From contig KQ964246.1 of the NCBI GenBank assembly GCA_001566295.1, positions 3,472,001 through 3,536,000 of the forward strand: a DNA stretch of 64,000 nucleotides, in the 5' to 3' direction. Numbering within the stretch: the stretch's first letter is position 1; the number at the start of each line of letters is the position of its first letter. Origin of the DNA: Microdochium bolleyi. Taxonomy: Eukaryota; Ascomycota; Sordariomycetes; Xylariales; Microdochiaceae. Made by a program: the position numbers and the translations under genes. Shown here piece by piece: positions 11,673-22,591 of the stretch. A model generated the notes under the pieces. The model had not been told where the DNA came from and did no database searches. It saw only the letters and a list, made by a program, of their open reading frames with translations.

Positions 11673-13807
11673 ATGATGCTCACTTCATCGGCGGTCCAGC
11701 TCACGACGGCAGCCCTGCTCCTGGGTCTCGCGGGTGTCACCGCAGCCCCGGGGCTTACAGGTAGTACCAACTCACGGCCACCGCCCAACTTCCTCTTCAT
11801 AATTGCCGACGACCAGGACCTGCTGCTCGACTCGCTCGAGTACCAGCCTTTACTCAAGAAGCACGTCACCGACAAGGGGACGCGGTTTGACAAGCACTAC
11901 TGCACCATCGCGATATGCTGCCCGAGCCGCGTAAGCATGCTGACGGGGCGGGCAGCGCATAACACGAACGTCACGGACGTCAGCGCTCCTTATGGTGCGT
12001 ACGCCCGCAGTTGGACTATCTTCCGTGATGCCTCTTGATTCAAGATTTTTGCAAGTTAAGGGAGGAAAGGCATTGCTGGCCACCCGAGCTGATTTGAGTT
12101 CTAGGCGGATACGGCAAGTTCATCTCCGAAGGATGGAACGAGAACTATCTTCCCGTGTGGCTACAGGACGCCGGGTACGACACCTATTACACGGGAAAAC
12201 TGATGAACGGGTTGTCGACGAGCACGTACAACAAGCCGTTCCCCAAGGGCTGGAACAGGACCGACTGTGAGCTTTTCTTGTTCTTCTCTCTCCATAAGTA
12301 CCTGTTAGCTTCCGCCCACAGGAAACTGACCTCGTCCAAGTCTTCCTCGACCCGAACACGTACATATACAACAACGTCACCGTCGGCAAGGACGAAGGGC
12401 CGTACAAGACCTACACGGGCGAGTACTCGACAGACCTGGCCCTCTCGCGCGGGCTGGACTACCTGGACGCCGCGATCCCGCGAGCCGCGGAGGGCCGGCC
12501 GTTCTTCATCGGCGTGGCGCCGATCGCGCCGCACTCCGAGACCATCGCGGGTCGCTTCAACCCTGCGGTGCCCGCGGAGCGGCACAAAAACCTGTTTCCG
12601 GACGACAAGGTGCCGCGACGGGCCAACTTCAACCCGGACCGGGCCAGCGGCGCCGGGTGGATCGCGACGCTCGACCAGTTCAACGCCACGGCGGTGGACT
12701 ACCTCGACGAGTTCCACCGGTTGCGCATCCGCTCGCTGCAGGCCGTCGACGAGCTCGTCGAGGCGCTGGTCACGCGGCTCGAGCAGAGCGGCGCGCCCGC
12801 CGAGGTCGTGGACAACACGTACATCATATACACGACGGACAACGGGTACCATATCGGGCAGCACCGGCTCGCGCCGGGCAAGACGTGCGCGATCGAGGAG
12901 GACATCAACATCCCCTTCATCGTGCGCGGCCCGGGCGTGGCCGCCGGCCAGACGGTGGCGTTCCCGACGTCGCACACGGACCTGGTGCCGACCATCTTCG
13001 AGCTCGCGGGGATCCCGCTGCAGGAAGGGTTTGACGGGGTCCCGATCCCCGTGACTGTCGAGCAGCAGCTCGCGCTCGAGCACAAGGCGGAGCACGTCAA
13101 TGTCGAGTTCTGGGGCAAGGGCATCCTGGAGGGCGATATCCCGAGCACAGGTCCTGGTGTGATCAACGGTGAGTTTTCCTCGCAGATGTGACCATTTGAT
13201 TTTCCCGAGTTTCACGAGAATATGTAGTCAGGACTGACATGGCGGCTCTGCAAACACAGGCTCCCCGCCTGACAACACGTACAAATCGCTGCGCATCGTC
13301 GCCGACGAGTATGACTTGTCATACACGGTCTGGTGCACAAACGAGCATGAGCTCTACGACATGAAGGTACGTCTCTCTAGGGGGAGAACTCGGCCCGTTG
13401 TTGTAAAGTTGTCGATTTATGCGGTCCTTGCTGACAGTCAATCATTTGAACCTAAATCACAGACGGACCCAGTGCAGCTCAACAACATCTACAACACGAC
13501 CTCGCCGATCTACGGGTACCCGCCGGCCAAGCTCATTGCGCGGGTGGACGCGCTGCTGCTGACGCTCAAGGACTGCAAGGGCGTCTCGTGCCGGCTCCCG
13601 TGGCAGACACTGCACCCCGCGGGCGACGTGCGGACGCTGGCGGACGCGCTGGACCCCAAGTTTGACGACTTCTACATCAGCGGGCAGAAGAAGGTCAGCT
13701 TCAGCGCTTGCGTGCCGGGATACGTGCTCGAGTACGAGGGCGCTGTCGGGGCGACGCCGTATGGTGGTGGTCTTGCTGACCAGGCGCGCTGGGAGGACTG
13801 GACGTAG
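11673..13807 (+). CDS. Secreted arylsulfatase (formylglycine type)
   Basis: Hydrolyses sulfate esters, probably scavenging sulfur outside the cell. Exons 11673-11994, 12105-12266, 12341-13168, 13260-13366 and 13463-13807 encode 587 residues. A signal peptide (about residues 1-25, ending GVTAAPG) starts at the first of two ATGs. The metal-binding acidic pair is in FIIADDQD (residues 46-47). The activation motif CCPSR has the cysteine that becomes formylglycine at residue 82, followed by TGR. Further family blocks are GGYGKFISEGW, TYYTGKLMNG, VAPIAPHSE and TTDNGYHIGQHR, and Asn-X-Ser/Thr sites are present. All introns keep phase. The least certain acceptor is that of exon 3 (CCAAG at 12340), chosen because it gives GWNRTDFFLDPNTY as in relatives. 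Exon 3 is strikingly GC-rich at third positions. The exact substrate (aryl, choline or polysaccharide sulfate) is unknown. Confidence 0.92.
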
Positions 13808-14687
13808 GCATCTGTCATGGCAGCGAGGACGAGTTGCCTCGAGCATGAATGTTGTCTGTCTGTCTGATAGATAGAGCCGTAGAGTTGTGCAGCTTGCAGA
13901 TTAATGCACGCAGGTTGTGCAGTCACTAACGCAAGAATGCTTACCCGGGAGTGCGGGCGAGTGTGATGTTTGACATGTGAAGGCAATGACGTCTGCTCCA
14001 AGGGCTGATTTACAAGAGACTGTGCATGTCGCAAGTCGGCCATTGCCGAAGGATGTCTTGGGTCGGCAGCGAGAAGCCCATGTGTGCATCAACGAAGCCA
14101 TCGTCGTGTTGCCTGCACGCCGTGCGCAGCATGGTCGACTGCCGTGCCGCCGTCGATTGATGCTCCCATGGCCGCCGGGTGGAAGGATGTTGATGTGCGC
14201 GGTGGAGCGCCAGCGTCGCGGGCTGTGAAAGAATTTTGGAGCCGTGCTCGCAGTCCGCCTTAACGCCGCGGGACAGCTCCGAGGTCGAGCTCCGACGCGC
14301 CCATGCGCCATTTGCGGGCAGCCCCGGGCGCGGTGATTGGCTGGCCGTGCCCCGCGAACCACAGAACCTGCGACGACACCACCTGGCGAGCCTGGGAGGG
14401 CCAGCACCAGCAGCAGTTCGCAGCAGCCCTGGGTGCAGTGCACCGCCGTCGGGTGCGGGCAAACTGCAGGTATGCGCTCGCTCGTCCCGGTGAGCGAGCA
14501 CTCTCGCCGTCTGCAACGACACCGGCTCCACCTCACCTTCCCGCTCACCTTTGCTCTCTTCCCGCTTCCTCCTCTGACTTTTGCTGCCCTCCATCCTGTC
14601 TCGCCCTCTCGTCCCCCAATCTCCCCTCTGCCTCACGTCCTCGTCCTTGCTTCTCCATCACACATCTCGCCCTCGCAATAAGCCACC
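13808..14687. promoter_or_regulatory. Intergenic with idh1 promoter region
   Basis: A CCAAT element on the minus strand (ATTGG at about 14335-14339) and a strongly pyrimidine-rich tract at about 14555-14665 directly precede the idh1 ATG. The start context is AGCCACCATGC. CT-rich leaders of this kind mark highly expressed fungal genes. Open frames in the tract are composition artefacts. Confidence 0.55.
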
Positions 14688-16043
14688 ATGCTGTCGCGCA
14701 ACTCCACACGGGCCGCCCAGGTATGTCAAGTTTTTTCCCCAGCCTGGCCCCCCTCCCCAGTGCTCGCCCCGAAAAGAGCGCTCGTGTGCCTCACCACCAC
14801 GCACCCACGCCTCAATGGCTCGTGTACAGTGTCATGATACTGACAATGCCGTTCTCTGCAGCGCCTGAGCGCCCAGGCCACCCGCTCCTTCGCCACCATC
14901 CAGTCCGACATCTTCAAGCCCACAAAGTTCGGCAGCAAGTACACCGTCACCCTCATCCCCGGTGACGGCATCGGTGCCGAGGTCGCTGAGAGTGTCAAGA
15001 CCATCTTCAAGGCCGACAACGTCCCCATTGACTGGGAGCAGGTCGACGTCTCCGGTGTCGAGAGCGGGCCCCCCGGCACCTCCGACGCCGTCTTCCGCGA
15101 GTCCGTCGCCTCTCTCAAGCGCAACAAGCTCGGCCTCAAGGGTATCCTCCACACCCCCGTCGAGCGCTCCGGCCACCAGTCCTTCAACGTCGCCATGCGC
15201 CAGGAGCTGGACATCTACGCCTCCGTCTCCCTCATCAAGAACATCCCCGGCTACCAGACCCGCCACAAGGATGTCGATCTCTGCATCATCCGTGAGAACA
15301 CCGAGGGCGAGTACTCCGGCCTCGAGCACCAGTCCGTGCCCGGCGTCGTCGAGTCCCTCAAGATCATCACCCGCGCCAAGTCGGAGCGCATTGCCAAGTT
15401 CGCCTTTGCCTTCGCCCTCGCCAACAACCGTAAGAAGGTCACCTGCATCCACAAGGCCAACATTATGAAGCTCGCCGACGGTCTCTTCCGCAACACCTTC
15501 AAGAAGGTCGCCGAGGAGTACCCCACCCTCGAGGTTAACGACATGATTGTCGACAACGCCTCCATGCAGTGCGTCTCGCGCCCCCAGCAGTTCGACGTCA
15601 TGGTTATGCCCAACCTGTACGGTGGCATCCTCTCCAACATTGCCGCTGCTCTCGTCGGTGGCCCCGGTGTCGTCCCCGGCTGCAACATGGGCCGTGACGT
15701 TGCCGTCTTCGAGCCCGGTTGCCGTCACGTCGGTCTTGACATTAAGGGCAAGGACCAGGCCAACCCTACTGCTCTGATCCTCTCCGGCACCATGCTTCTG
15801 CGCCACCTTGGTCTCGACGACCACGCCAACCGCATCTCGCAGGCCATCTACGCCGTCATCGCCGAGGGGTAAGTAATCCGCCACGAGCTTCGCTCAATTT
15901 CAATCCATTGCCCTTTAGTTCCTTTTACCCGGTGACACAAAGCTAACAACCTCTGCAGCAAGGTTCGCACTCGCGACATGGGCGGCGAGTCCACCACCCA
16001 CGAGTTCACCCGCGCCATCCTCGACAAGATGGAGACCTTGTAA
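14688..16043 (+). CDS. idh1: Isocitrate dehydrogenase [NAD] subunit 1, mitochondrial
   Basis: Regulatory-type subunit of the heteromeric mitochondrial NAD-dependent isocitrate dehydrogenase of the TCA cycle, which works with Idh2. Exons 14688-14720, 14862-15868 and 15959-16043 encode 374 residues, normal for the family. The first exon gives only MLSRNSTRAAQ, the start of an arginine- and serine-rich mitochondrial presequence. After it come TLIPGDGIGAEV, LIPG-type dinucleotide/substrate residues, RENTEGEYSG, HKANIMKLADGLF and the signature NLYGGILSNIAAALVGGPG. Codon use is strongly C-ending throughout exon 2, as expected for a highly expressed gene. Both downstream splice sites (GTAAGT donor, CTGCAG acceptor) are canonical, and the last exon supplies the conserved end KVRTRDMGG...EFTRAIL. 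Confidence 0.96.
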
Positions 16044-16696
16044 ATTCCGCACCACGCAGGACTTGCAGAGGCGAAGACGGAAACAGAAGATACCAAAAAA
16101 TGAACTGAAACAATCACGACATGAATACCCCCGATTCATATTTTATATACCCGCCCGCCGAGTCTCACTAGTGGAGGCGTTCGCCGTCCCACTCTGTATA
16201 TCGCCCAAAGGCTGTACCTGTAGAGATGGGAACCACCGAGCAAGGAAAGGGGAAAACTGGCAGCTTTGCGCAAGCAATGCACAAACCGCGCAGAAGGAGA
16301 GGTAGGCGCCGCATTGGCACTACAGAGATGGGAAAACGAGTTCACGAAACGGTGGTCTCTCCCAATCAGGACACGTAGACTGTACTCTAAAACGGCATTA
16401 GAGCGTTGAATGCAGCCGGACGAAATGCATGGGAGGAAAAGACACATAGCCTTATTTTGTTTATACACATGACATAAAGATAACCTCCTTTTTTTCCTCT
16501 TAAGGCGTGACCACATGACATAGGTCAACATGAAGCAGGGCGTCGATATGTGTCAAAGATGTAATGAAAGGCTTGATTATGTATCTATTTCGCTTGACGC
16601 CATGAACGCCTCTGGTGGCCAACAGTAATATAACGCAATACAAATGCTCAGCCAACGCAACAACAAGCGGCATGGCACTCGTCCACGCCCCAAGAT
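16044..16696. other. Convergent intergenic region, idh1 / kinase 3' ends
   Basis: This holds the 3' UTRs of two converging genes. AT-rich patches occur at about 16455-16500 and 16570-16640. No coding frame, RNA gene or repeat was recognised. Confidence 0.5.
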
Positions 16697-18858
16697 TTAC
16701 GCCAAGTCTTCCTCGTCGAGTGGCTCGACGCGCACGAGTATCTCCTCGAGCAGGCCTTCCAGGAACGTGCCCACGTCCTTGCCCATGCCGACGGGCTCGC
16801 TCTTGTCTAGCCGGTCAATCTCCTTGCACACGTTGGCCAGCTTGTACACGTGCTTGCGGATCTTGTCGTGGGCCGCCTCGGCGCGTTGCCGCTGCGGCGT
16901 GATCTTCTCGTTGCGGTACACCTGCTGCAGCCGCACCTGCCGCCGCTTCAGGGCCTCCTCGAGCGCGGGGAAGATGACGTCATTGAGCGCGTCCAGCTCG
17001 CCGTTGACGTTGGCCGCGGCGGGCGACGGGAACGACTCAGGCGGCGGCGGCGGGAGCTGCTTGGGCTGGACGGCGGCTTTCGAAGCAAATGCCTGGGCGG
17101 AGCGTTGAGGTGACGCCTGTGGTGTGGCGTCCCGCGATGGCTGGTGGGTGCCGCTAGCACCTCGGAAAGGCGGTATCTCTGGGATCACGAACGAGCTAGC
17201 CTTTGATGGTGACCTCTGTTGCTGCTGGAAATGTGGTTGTGAGCTCTGGGCGGACAGGACTTGTGGCTGAATCGCTCGCGGTGGTGCTTGCGCGAAGAGT
17301 GGCTGCACCTGAGTAGGCTGCATGCTCAGATGAGCCATATCTTCCTGCAGTTGGTGCTGCAGAGCCTGGTCATAGTCCACAGATGTCATCGTTGCCACGG
17401 GCACAGCGTGCCTGGGCGGTTTTGGTGTCTCACCATCATATGGCTGGGTTGGTAACTTTCTCGGGGAGGACGGAAGCGGCACTTTCGTTGGCGACGATGG
17501 CGGCAACCCAGATACTGGCTTTCGTTGTGGTGAGCCCTGTCTCGAGTTGCCGCCGTTGGCTTTCAACGTGCTGCCAGACGCCGAAGCAAAGTCGTGTGGC
17601 TGGATCTTCGATGGTGACGTCGCTCTAGGACTTTCGCCGTAGTTGCCATCGAGAGGCCGCGAGGCCCTAGCGTTCCTCGCAGAGTCGTTCATATCATTCA
17701 GGCTCGGCCGATTCACAATACCGCCGCGATCACCCACAAGTCGCACAGTTCCAAAGTCCCACATATCCTCATTGACCTGCTCCTTGTGCACGGGCGGCTG
17801 GTTCTCGTCGTAAGGGTCGTCGTCTTCGGACTTGTGTGTCGCGCGCCACCGGCTGTGCCGCTCGATGAGCTCTGTCAGGTATGTCGTCTTCTTCGCTTTG
17901 CGGATGAACGCGTGCTTCAATAGGTCTCTCGCGGACGGCCGGTCTTTCGGGTCGCGTTGAAGGCACAGCTCGATGAAGTCCTTGAATGCTTTGGTGAAGT
18001 TACCCTCGAGTCGTGGAGGAGGATTCTTCGGGATCAGGAAGAGGACTTTCATCGGGTGAATGTCGGCATACGGCGGCTCGCCATTCGCCAGCTCGAGCGC
18101 AGTAATGCCCAAGGACCAGATGTCTGCCTTGTGGTCATAGCCGGACTGTTTGATGACCTCGGGCGCCATCCAGAACGGCGTGCCCACAAACGTGTTCTTC
18201 TTGGTCATGGTGGCAGACAGCTGGCCCGAAACTCCAAAATCGGCAAGCTTGACCTGACCGTTGGATCCCAGCAGAACATTTGCAGCTGTGCGTTGCATGT
18301 CAGCAGTGGAGCGTGACATCACGGTGTGCTCATTCACGGAAGACCGTACCTTTGACATCGCGATGCAGCTTCTTGTCAGCATGCAGGTACTCTAGACCGA
18401 GAAGCAGCTCGCGCACGATGATGGCGATATAGTCCTCCCCAATGTGGCCAGGCTTCATGAGATCGGCACAACTGCCACCTGAGCAGAACTCCATGACGAT
18501 CCAGAGCTCTGCGCCCTTGGCGTACGAGCCATAGTATTTGGTGACGTATGGTGATTGAAGCTCCGAGAGGATTGCGATCTCCTGTATGATGTCTTCCACC
18601 TCGTCCTCGGCACTTTCAATGTCAATAACTTTGATCGCAACAGCTTGTCCCGTCCTCTTCTCCACCCTAATCCACAAAGTTGCCAATGTTAGCCAGAGCT
18701 GGCACAAGACGTGAGCCCCCGAATGCCTTGTTGGGGACAACGAACCCTCTGTAGACTTTGCCAAAGCTGCCTCCACCGATGCAGAACTCCTTTGTGTACA
18801 GAAGCTCGGGGTCCAACGCCTCATTGGACCCTCCGTCGTCGTAGTATCGTTCCGTCAT
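16697..18858 (-). CDS. STE20-like germinal-centre kinase (GCK-III / MST-Sid1-Nak1 type)
   Basis: Cytoplasmic Ser/Thr kinase of the group that acts upstream of NDR kinases in septation and polarity networks. Exons, complement: 18746-18858, 18350-18666 and 16697-18285, encoding 672 residues. The N-terminal kinase domain starts after about 20 residues. The Gly loop GGGSFGKVYRG is split by intron 1, then come VAIK (Lys), HRDVKAAN (catalytic loop, split by intron 2), LADFG, and activation segment TFVGTPFWMAPEV with the phosphorylatable Thr. The C-terminal half is a Ser/Pro-rich linker. It ends in a conserved helical region (EAAHDKIRKHVYKLANVCKE, then FLEGLLEEILVRVEP) likely to bind a partner such as a Mo25-type scaffold or to dimerise. 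Introns 18667-18745 and 18286-18349 have donors GTTCGT and GTACGG. Which paralogue of this group it is cannot be settled by eye. Confidence 0.92.
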
Positions 18859-21004
18859 GATGCTTCTCGATCCGTGCTCGAATCGTCAATTCGTCGAATC
18901 GCACGCAGAACCGTGGCTGAGTCGGAAGGCGGGCTCTATCGTAAATCGTTCGGGCAGCTGAGCTCAGCGAACCGTGGCCGTCTGCTCCGTCAGATTCCAC
19001 CGGTCACACAGGTCGCAGTTTGTCGTGGCTCGTCCGGCTGGAAACAATTCCAATTGGGGCAAATCGCAGCAAGGAGTTGGATATCGAATGATCTGGGTGT
19101 CGGGCAGAACTCGGCCACAATCTGTAGCGGAGTGGTCGTGGAGGCCTGGTGGTTGTGCAGTCGTTGCCAGTGTTGAGAGACTTTGCGGGGGGCGGCGGTG
19201 AGTGCCGAAGATTAGGGTCCTCGAGGAACGGGTCGGCAGCTTGCAGCGTGAATCCCGAATATCTTGATGGTCCGGCAGGGACCGAAAAGACGGGCGACTG
19301 AAGTTGTATGTGCCGGATAAGCCCGCGGGACAATTGGTTGTCCAGAGACAAAGAGGAGGAGGAAGGAAATAGCAAGTGAGACAGCACCGCAATGAGGATT
19401 CCCAGACGGAGCAGTGGCAGGAACCCCCGTGGATATGTTGCGGGGGAGGTCGACCGGCAGGCTGGAGGCGGATCTGAAGAGGAAATGGCAAGACAAGGCG
19501 GGCTCAGGCCTCGCGCACGGATCGTTGCTTCATGCGAGGCTGTGGCGGGCAAGTGTCTGGGGAAATGGGCAGAGGGGACGGGACGATGCGGTGTTTGCAC
19601 CTGGTTGCCCGGAGCGTCGTTGTTGTTGTTTTGGAGGGGCAGCGCAGCACCATCGAGCTAGCACGGTAGCATTGACGTGCTGGCGCTGGGGAGCGGACAA
19701 GGCGGCCAATCAGAGCGCAGGTTTGGGGTGTGGGAGCTCCCGAGCATGCAGAAAAGACAGGCCGAGAATGGGAAGCGACTGGCTCCCGCCTGCATCTCAT
19801 CTTAGCTCTGGCGACTATCCAGGACTCCAGACGCCGGCGTTGTGCCTGTCTCGTGTCTCATCAGAGCCCTTGTCGCCGCCACCAACCAGCAACCAGGGTA
19901 CCCAGCTCGCTCCACGATTCACCGTCGTCCACCGCGACGGGCACCGCGCACCGCGAACCCCTGCGCCTGCGCCGGTGCCTGGCTCGCGCGGCTCTGGCAG
20001 ATCCGGCGATCGTGGGGTTCGTTGGTTGCCGGGACTCTGTCCGGTCCCGGTCCCACTCGCGGCCACTCTCACCACCACCCCGAAGTCCAGAGGTGGTGCA
20101 GAGTCTCGATGTTTCAGCACTTGGATCCTTGGGACCTTGGCTGCGAGGATCCGGCCCTTGCGCGGTATGAGCTCCGAGACATTGGTCGCTCTCCATACTC
20201 TTGTCTCGAGCTGGAAATAGCGATACCCTGGATTTGGTCCTCCTCCCATGTTCATTGCTGATAGGAAGGCACGAATTGGTGGATTTTCCCACTTGTTAGG
20301 GCATCGATAGTGTACGTATTGCGTGCCAATCCTTACCTTTAGGTATGCTGTTCTGGGGGCCCATCAGAGGCATGTGTTTCGGAAATGACAACTTTGCACT
20401 GGTTCGGCGAGCAGCGATGATTCGCCGGGTGGGCGTGTTGGGGGCAGGAGCGCGTCTTCCGACGACTTGCGGCCCTCAAGTAGGTCTTCGCAGCACGACC
20501 CATGACGGTGGCAGACGCATCACCCGCTCTGACCAGGACAAAGATACTCAGTGGATTTCTACTTGACAGGACCAACCAATATGCTGTCAGTCCGGCAGGA
20601 TTTCGACTCGATAACGAGAAAGATTCTGCTAACAAGTGCCTTTAACATCAAGTCTTTGGCAGTATCACCTACGACTAAGCCACGCTTATGCGTGGGTGCA
20701 GATTCGAGGCTTTCGAGATGGCAAGAACAAAACTCGAGATCGAGGCGAGGCCCGCAGTCTGCACCACTTGACAAAACACACAATAACTCATTCTCACGCC
20801 ACACGTGGACGAGAAGTTCATAAAAATGTTTCAATATTAGAGAATTCGTGCTAAAGCAAAAACGAAACGCTCCCTGCCAAAGATCTAACCAACGCCTCTC
20901 AGGGGTATTACTCTATGCATTTTGTTGAAAATATCCAGCGGTCGTCGAAAGCGACCGCGACCGCACACCCGCTCTCACCAACTCAAGGCAGTTGGCGATG
21001 CAAT
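18859..21004. other. Intergenic, 2.1 kb, upstream of the kinase
   Basis: This lies between the kinase start (minus) and the permease stop (minus). It is GC-rich at 18.9-20.2 kb, then more AT-rich. Several open frames of 90-270 codons overlap on both strands at 19.4-20.3 kb with no recognisable domain, so they are not called. The kinase promoter and leader are expected next to 18859. Confidence 0.45.
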
Positions 21005-22591
21005 CTACTGCTTCTCGCTGGAGCGGTCACGGGAGAGGTCTACATCCTCGATCTTGACGAGGGACCACTTGCGGTCGACCAGGAGCTTGTGTCCAACGAA
21101 GAGAACAACAAACAGGATCAGGCTGATGTACGCGGCGAAGAAGTCGGTGACGTCCCACGCCATGAAGACGGTGAAGCCGTTGGTCAGGATGATGAGGACG
21201 CAGAAGAAGAGGCCAAACCACGTCAGGTAGGGCTGGAAGCGAGCACGGAACACGAGGTCGGTCGTGCGCGAGATGCCGTGGTGTGCGAGGATCTTCTGGA
21301 ACCGGAGGTGGCAGATGAGGATGCAGCACCAGCTGATGAATCCGGCAATGGCTGTGATGCTCAGCAGCCAGTTGAACACCTTCTCGCCGCCTGCGGAAAG
21401 GTTGAGGAAGGCGAGCAGGCCGACGACCGAGGTGGAGGCGACAGCGACATATGGCACACCGTGCTTGTTGGTCCAGGTGAGCGCCTGCGGGGCGTGCTTG
21501 TCCTTGGCAAGGGCAACGAGGATACGGCTGCCAGAGTACACATTCGAGTTGGCGGCGGAAAGCACAGCGGTGAGCAGCACGGCGTTGATGATGTCAGGCA
21601 GGACCTTGACACCAGCCAGGTTGGCCGCAATGACAAGGGGCGAGGCCGCAGCGTTGGTTCCTCCGACGAGCAGCTCCGGGGTGTCGTAAGGGATGAGCAG
21701 GCCGATGAAGAAGATGGTGGCAACGAAGAGCGAGAAGATGCCCCAGAAGGTCCATCGGACGGCGCTAGGCATGTTCTTCTCGGGGTTTTCAACCTCGCCA
21801 GCACCGACACCAACGAGCTCGGCGCCCTGGAAACTGAAACCAGCCGTGACGAGGACGGACCAGAAGCCGACAAACTTGCCGACCGAACCCTCGACCATGT
21901 ACTCGGCAAACGGGCCAGGCTGGGTCCAGGCGCTGAAGCCCAGGTATCCCTGTTGACCTGCGCCAGCATTGATGCAGATGGCGAAGATGATGAAGCCAAG
22001 GATGGTGATGACCTTGATGCTAGAGAACCACATCTCAAACTCGCCAAACCAGCGGATGGGCATGAAGTTGAGGGCGGTGAAGACGACGAAGAAGATTGCA
22101 ATGAAGATGCCGACACTCAGACTGTCGTTCCAGTACTGGATGATGAGGCCGGCGGCGACAAGCTCGAGGGCGAATGTGATGGACCAGGTGAACCAGTAGA
22201 TCCAGCCCATGGAGAAGCCGAGCGAGTTGTCGAGGAAGCGGGAGGCGTAGGCCGTGAAGGAGCCGGCGACGGGGAGGTAGGTGGCCATCTCGCCGAGAGC
22301 GGCCATGACGGAGTAGACGATGGCGCCCATGAAGATGAAGGCAATCAGAACGCTGACGGGGCCGGCGTTGGCGAGGGCCGTGCCACTGCCGATGAAGAGT
22401 CCTGTGCCGATCGTGCCGCCAATGGCGATGAACTGGAGGTGGAAGCTGTTCATGCCGCGCTTGAGCTCGGAGTTGCCGGCCTCGAGGTCCTCGCGGGAGG
22501 TGGAGGCGCTGGCGTTGAGGCCACCCATCTGGCCGGGGGCCGACATATCGGTCTTCTGCTTGTCGGCAGCAGAGAAGGAGCTGGCACCCAT
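21005..22591 (-). CDS. Amino-acid permease, yeast amino-acid transporter (YAT) family
   Basis: Proton-coupled plasma-membrane amino-acid importer of the APC superfamily. It is an intronless frame of 528 residues with about twelve hydrophobic helices. The first in-frame ATG is 22591; the upstream extension of the frame has no ATG. The soluble N-terminus (about 45 residues) contains a short acidic stretch before the first helix, as in permeases controlled by endocytosis. The helix-1 signature is FIAIGGTIGTGLFIGSG, and AGPVSVLIAF and GEMATYLPVAGSF follow, all hallmark blocks of fungal AAPs. The conserved FQGAELVGVGAGE-type element (helix 6) and SSNVYSGSR-like element (seen here as AANSNVYSGSRILVALAKD) are present. 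Substrate specificity, whether general or dicarboxylic/Dip5-like, cannot be decided. The codon bias is strong, and it produces a very long open frame on the opposite strand. Confidence 0.94.
   Translation of the reverse strand: MGASSFSAADKQKTDMSAPGQMGGLNASASTSREDLEAGNSELKRGMNSFHLQFIAIGGTIGTGLFIGSGTALANAGPVSVLIAFIFMGAIVYSVMAALGEMATYLPVAGSFTAYASRFLDNSLGFSMGWIYWFTWSITFALELVAAGLIIQYWNDSLSVGIFIAIFFVVFTALNFMPIRWFGEFEMWFSSIKVITILGFIIFAICINAGAGQQGYLGFSAWTQPGPFAEYMVEGSVGKFVGFWSVLVTAGFSFQGAELVGVGAGEVENPEKNMPSAVRWTFWGIFSLFVATIFFIGLLIPYDTPELLVGGTNAAASPLVIAANLAGVKVLPDIINAVLLTAVLSAANSNVYSGSRILVALAKDKHAPQALTWTNKHGVPYVAVASTSVVGLLAFLNLSAGGEKVFNWLLSITAIAGFISWCCILICHLRFQKILAHHGISRTTDLVFRARFQPYLTWFGLFFCVLIILTNGFTVFMAWDVTDFFAAYISLILFVVLFVGHKLLVDRKWSLVKIEDVDLSRDRSSEKQ

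Noticed and set aside
12187..13215. A 342-codon minus-strand frame across the sulfatase
   Set aside because: It reads as arginine/valine/leucine-rich shadow of a GC-rich exon, and the sense strand has the sulfatase active-site motifs.
14832..15884. A 350-codon minus-strand frame across idh1
   Set aside because: Same cause: the complement of biased idh1 codons. It has a valine/glycine/aspartate-rich composition without any family motif.
19414..20220. A 268-codon plus-strand frame upstream of the kinase
   Set aside because: It has no recognisable domain and overlaps equally long frames on both strands; the composition follows local GC content.
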